From Actinomycetes bacterium (GTDB taxonomy: Bacteria; Actinomycetota; Actinomycetes; Propionibacteriales; Nocardioidaceae): a stretch of DNA of 7,325 nucleotides. The position numbers and the translations under genes are program-made. Under the pieces are notes generated by a model that was given only the letters and a program-made list of their open reading frames with translations, had not been told where the DNA came from and did no database searches. Below, in pieces: positions 5,470 through 7,325 of this stretch; position 1 is the first letter of the stretch, and every line of letters starts with the position of its first letter. The stretch spans positions 1 to 7,325 of the forward strand of contig JAHEXN010000018.1 in NCBI GenBank assembly GCA_023252095.1, in the 5' to 3' direction.

Positions 5470-6189
5470 GTGATGCGCTACCGCCTGCCGATGCGCTGGG
5501 CCGACCTCGACCAGCTCAACCACGTCAACAACGTCGTGTACGTCGCGTACGCGGCTGAGGCGCGGGCGGCGCTCGTCGAGGACGGCGTCCTTGACGGTGG
5601 CCTCACGCCGCTCTCGATCGCGATCGACTTCCTGCGTCCGATGCCCCTCTCGCGGCGGCCCGTCGACGTCGAGCAGCAGCTCGACGGCGACGTGCTGAGG
5701 CAGGAGATCACGCAGGAGATCGACGGCGAACGCATCGTGTTCGCCGCCGTCGTCACGCGGCTCGGCGCACCGGGCGATCTCGGCGCTGCTCGTGTGCAGG
5801 GCACGACGATCCCGTTTCGCGGTCGCCGCGGCGACGTCGACGTCTCGGGCCGGGTCGATCCGGTGCGCGTCTTCGAGTACTTCCAGGAGTCGCGCGTCAT
5901 CTGGATGTCCCAGGGCGGCAGGACGAGGGTCCTCGGCCCCGTTGTCGTGGCGCACCTCGAGGTCGACTACGGGCCAGCGGCGGCCTGGCGGCAGGAGCCG
6001 TGGGAGACCGCGGTCGACGTCGCGCAGTTCGGCGGCAAGTCCTTCACCCTGGTCGCCGAGTGGCGTGACGGCGAGACCGTCCTGGCCCGCAACTCCGCCG
6101 TGCTGGTGGCCTTCGACGTCGAGACCCAGGCGGCGCGATCGTTGACCGACGCCGAGCGTGCCTACCTCGAGGGGCTCGGCGACGCCTGA
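5470..6189 (+). CDS. Acyl-CoA thioesterase with two hotdog domains
   Basis: A 239-residue protein that probably hydrolyses acyl-CoA to free acid and CoA. The first hotdog domain opens with MRWADLDQLNHVNNVVYVAYAAEAR (about residues 8-32), the 4-hydroxybenzoyl-CoA thioesterase signature with D-x-D, HVNN and the following Tyr. A second hotdog-like repeat begins near PVRVFEYFQESRVIWM and continues through VVVAHLEVDYGPAAAW and a terminal strand RNSAVLVAFD; it lacks the D/HVNN signature, so only the first half looks fully catalytic. Start choice is GTG 5470, with ATG 5473 directly following as an equal alternative; upstream open frame is a shadow of the biotin carrier gene. There is a 31-nt gap after that gene and no ribosome-binding site. 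It is convergent with glbO, 24 nt apart. Chain-length preference cannot be read from the sequence. Confidence 0.87.
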   Translation: MMRYRLPMRWADLDQLNHVNNVVYVAYAAEARAALVEDGVLDGGLTPLSIAIDFLRPMPLSRRPVDVEQQLDGDVLRQEITQEIDGERIVFAAVVTRLGAPGDLGAARVQGTTIPFRGRRGDVDVSGRVDPVRVFEYFQESRVIWMSQGGRTRVLGPVVVAHLEVDYGPAAAWRQEPWETAVDVAQFGGKSFTLVAEWRDGETVLARNSAVLVAFDVETQAARSLTDAERAYLEGLGDA

Positions 6190-6213
6190 CCGGTCAAGCC
6201 GGAGACGAGGACG

Positions 6214-6606
6214 TCAGCTCGGCGTGTTGACCATGAACTGGGCGGCGTGCTGGGCGTAGGTCCAGAACCGCGCGTCCTGCTCCGGGGTCAGCCCGGCGGC
6301 GTCCAGACCGGTGCGGAAGTGGCCGAGCCAGCGGTCGCGCGCCTCGGGGGTGACCTCGAACGGCGCATGGCGCATGCGCAGACGGGGATGCCCCCGCTGC
6401 TCGCTGTACGTCGTGGGCCCGCCCCAGTACTGCTCGAGGAACAGCGTGAAGCGCTCCTCGGCAGGCCCCAGATCGGCCTCCGGGTACATCGGGCGCAGCA
6501 CCGGGTCGGCGGCCACGCCCTCGTAGAAGACGTGCACGATCTTGGCGATCGTGGCGTGTCCGCCGATCTCGTCGTAGTAGCTGACCTCACGCCCCTGGTC
6601 GGTCAC
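6214..6606 (-). CDS. glbO: Group II truncated haemoglobin (GlbO type)
   Basis: A 130-residue haem protein, close to the 128 residues of M. tuberculosis GlbO, with a shared block EQYWGGPTTYSEQRGHPRLRMRHAPF. Key residues are present at the matching places: Y28 (B10), Y41 (CD1), proximal haem ligand H80 (F8) and W93 (G8), the set that shapes the distal pocket of group II globins. These proteins bind oxygen tightly and are linked to oxygen or peroxide/NO chemistry; the exact role here is unknown. The start is GTG 6606, fixed by AGGAG five nt upstream (6612-6616). The longer open frame upstream is a shadow of the channel gene. Its GTGA overlaps the stop of the mscS-like gene by 4 nt, so both are in one transcript and probably translationally coupled. 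Confidence 0.95.
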   Translation of the reverse strand: MTDQGREVSYYDEIGGHATIAKIVHVFYEGVAADPVLRPMYPEADLGPAEERFTLFLEQYWGGPTTYSEQRGHPRLRMRHAPFEVTPEARDRWLGHFRTGLDAAGLTPEQDARFWTYAQHAAQFMVNTPS

Positions 6607-7325
6607 TGCTGCTCCTGGACCGTGGTCTGGAAGGACGTCGGGATGCGGATGCCGGCCTCGTCGAAGCTGGCCTTGATGCGCTGACGCATCGTGCGAGCGA
6701 CGGTCCACTGCTCGAGCGGGGCCGTCTTGAGCACGACGCGCACGACGGCGCCGTCCTTGTCGAAGCGCTCGACGCCCCAGACCTCGGGCTCCTCGATGAT
6801 GATGCCCTGGAGCGCGGGCTCCTCGTACAGCGTGTGGGCCACGTCGGCCAGGATCCGCTGCACCTGGGCGAGATCGGCGTCGTACGTGACCGTGATGTCG
6901 AGGACCGTGCGCGCCCAGTTCTGCGACTGGTTGCCGATGCGCAACACCTCACCGTTGCGGACGTACCAGACGGTGCCGTTGACGTCGCGCAGCCGCGTGA
7001 CGCGCAGGCCGACCGCCTCGACCGTGCCGCTGGCCTCGCCCATGTCGATGACGTCGCCGACGCCGAACTGGTCCTCCATGATCATGAAGATGCCCGCCAG
7101 GAAGTCCTTGACGAGCGTCTGGGCGCCGAAGCCGAGCGCGACGCCCAGGATGCCGGCGCCCGTCAGGAGCGGGGCGATGTTGACGCCGACCTGGTCGAGG
7201 ACCATGACGAACGCGATGCCGATGATGATGATCGTGGCGATCGAGCCGAGCAGGTCGCCCATCGCCGAGGCCCGCTGCCGACGCCGTTCGGACGCGCCGG
7301 GCCGCAGGTCGGCGAGCAGCTCCCC
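6603..7325 (-). CDS. MscS-family mechanosensitive ion channel (partial, 5' end outside window)
   Basis: The C-terminal ~240 residues of a small-conductance mechanosensitive channel, which opens under membrane tension to release solutes. The frame is open to the window edge; the ATG at 7262 is internal, because in-frame upstream sequence (a basic RRRQR stretch) continues the protein. Visible parts: a hydrophobic TM segment (IATIIIIGIAFVMVLDQVGV), the pore-lining TM3 (LLTGAGILGVALGFGAQTLVKDFLAGIF) with small residues, the beta domain (GVGDVIDMGEASGTVEAVGLRVTRLRDVNGTVWYVRNGEV), and the alpha/beta C-terminal domain ending in FDEAGIRIPTSFQ. This order matches E. coli MscS. N-terminal TM helices are outside the window. 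It is followed directly by glbO with a 4-nt overlap. Confidence 0.92.
   Translation of the reverse strand, partial: GELLADLRPGASERRRQRASAMGDLLGSIATIIIIGIAFVMVLDQVGVNIAPLLTGAGILGVALGFGAQTLVKDFLAGIFMIMEDQFGVGDVIDMGEASGTVEAVGLRVTRLRDVNGTVWYVRNGEVLRIGNQSQNWARTVLDITVTYDADLAQVQRILADVAHTLYEEPALQGIIIEEPEVWGVERFDKDGAVVRVVLKTAPLEQWTVARTMRQRIKASFDEAGIRIPTSFQTTVQEQQ
6612..6616 (-). promoter_or_regulatory. Ribosome-binding site of glbO
   Basis: Minus-strand AGGAG, 5 nt before GTG 6606 and inside the last codons of the channel gene. It decides the glbO start and explains how the overlapping gene is translated. Confidence 0.7.

Noticed and set aside
4342..5955. Long open frame of 537 codons on the minus strand
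   Set aside because: It is antisense to the carboxylase, biotin carrier and thioesterase genes, crosses three real genes and has shadow-type composition.
6187..6196. TGACCGGTCA palindrome at the thioesterase stop
   Set aside because: Without a loop it cannot form a useful hairpin and it includes the stop codon; I see no convincing terminator in the 24-nt gap between thioesterase and glbO.

Overview
This is a GC-rich actinobacterial chromosomal segment of ordinary lipid, acyl-CoA and stress-response genes. I see no insertion sequence, phage gene, tRNA, rRNA or CRISPR array. The best taxonomic clues are the 3' end of a multidomain type I fatty acid synthase followed by acpS (the arrangement known from mycobacteria), a GlbO-type group II truncated haemoglobin and a small TB7.3-like biotinyl protein. 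Almost all starts are GTG. These features fit the Mycobacteriales or the Nocardioides/Aeromicrobium group; the window alone does not decide between them.

Layout: (1) Bases 1-1070, plus strand: the 3' end of fas (C-terminal part of the ketoacyl synthase domain), then acpS, whose product would load phosphopantetheine onto the ACP domain of the synthase. A strong palindrome at 1081-1105 separates acpS from the convergent minus-strand operon. (2) Bases 3511 to 1111, minus strand: a tight operon of an NAD-type SDR (FabG/3-hydroxyacyl-CoA dehydrogenase-like), an ACAD10/11-type phosphotransferase and a TetR regulator. (3) Bases 3512-3717: a divergent control region of about 200 bp with at least two different operator-like palindrome types. 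(4) Bases 3718-5438, plus strand: an acyl-CoA carboxylase beta subunit overlapping by 4 nt a stand-alone biotin carrier protein; no biotin carboxylase is present. (5) Bases 5470-6189, plus strand: a double-hotdog acyl-CoA thioesterase with a probably leaderless start. (6) Bases 7325 to 6214, minus strand: the 3' part of an MscS-type mechanosensitive channel gene overlapping glbO by 4 nt.

Taken together, the middle of the window looks like a locally regulated acyl-CoA module. A ketone/hydroxyacyl reductase and a kinase homologous to those that phosphorylate hydroxyacyl-CoAs are made with a TetR repressor, and they diverge from a carboxylase whose promoter carries two spaced copies of a 20-bp palindrome. 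The most interesting unexplained items are those tandem palindromes, a second palindrome (TAAGCG-CT-CGCTTA) just downstream of a possible start point of the TetR operon, and the possible 4-hydroxyacyl-CoA phosphorylation role of the SDR/kinase pair. No clearly new system is evident, and the substrate assignments are inference.
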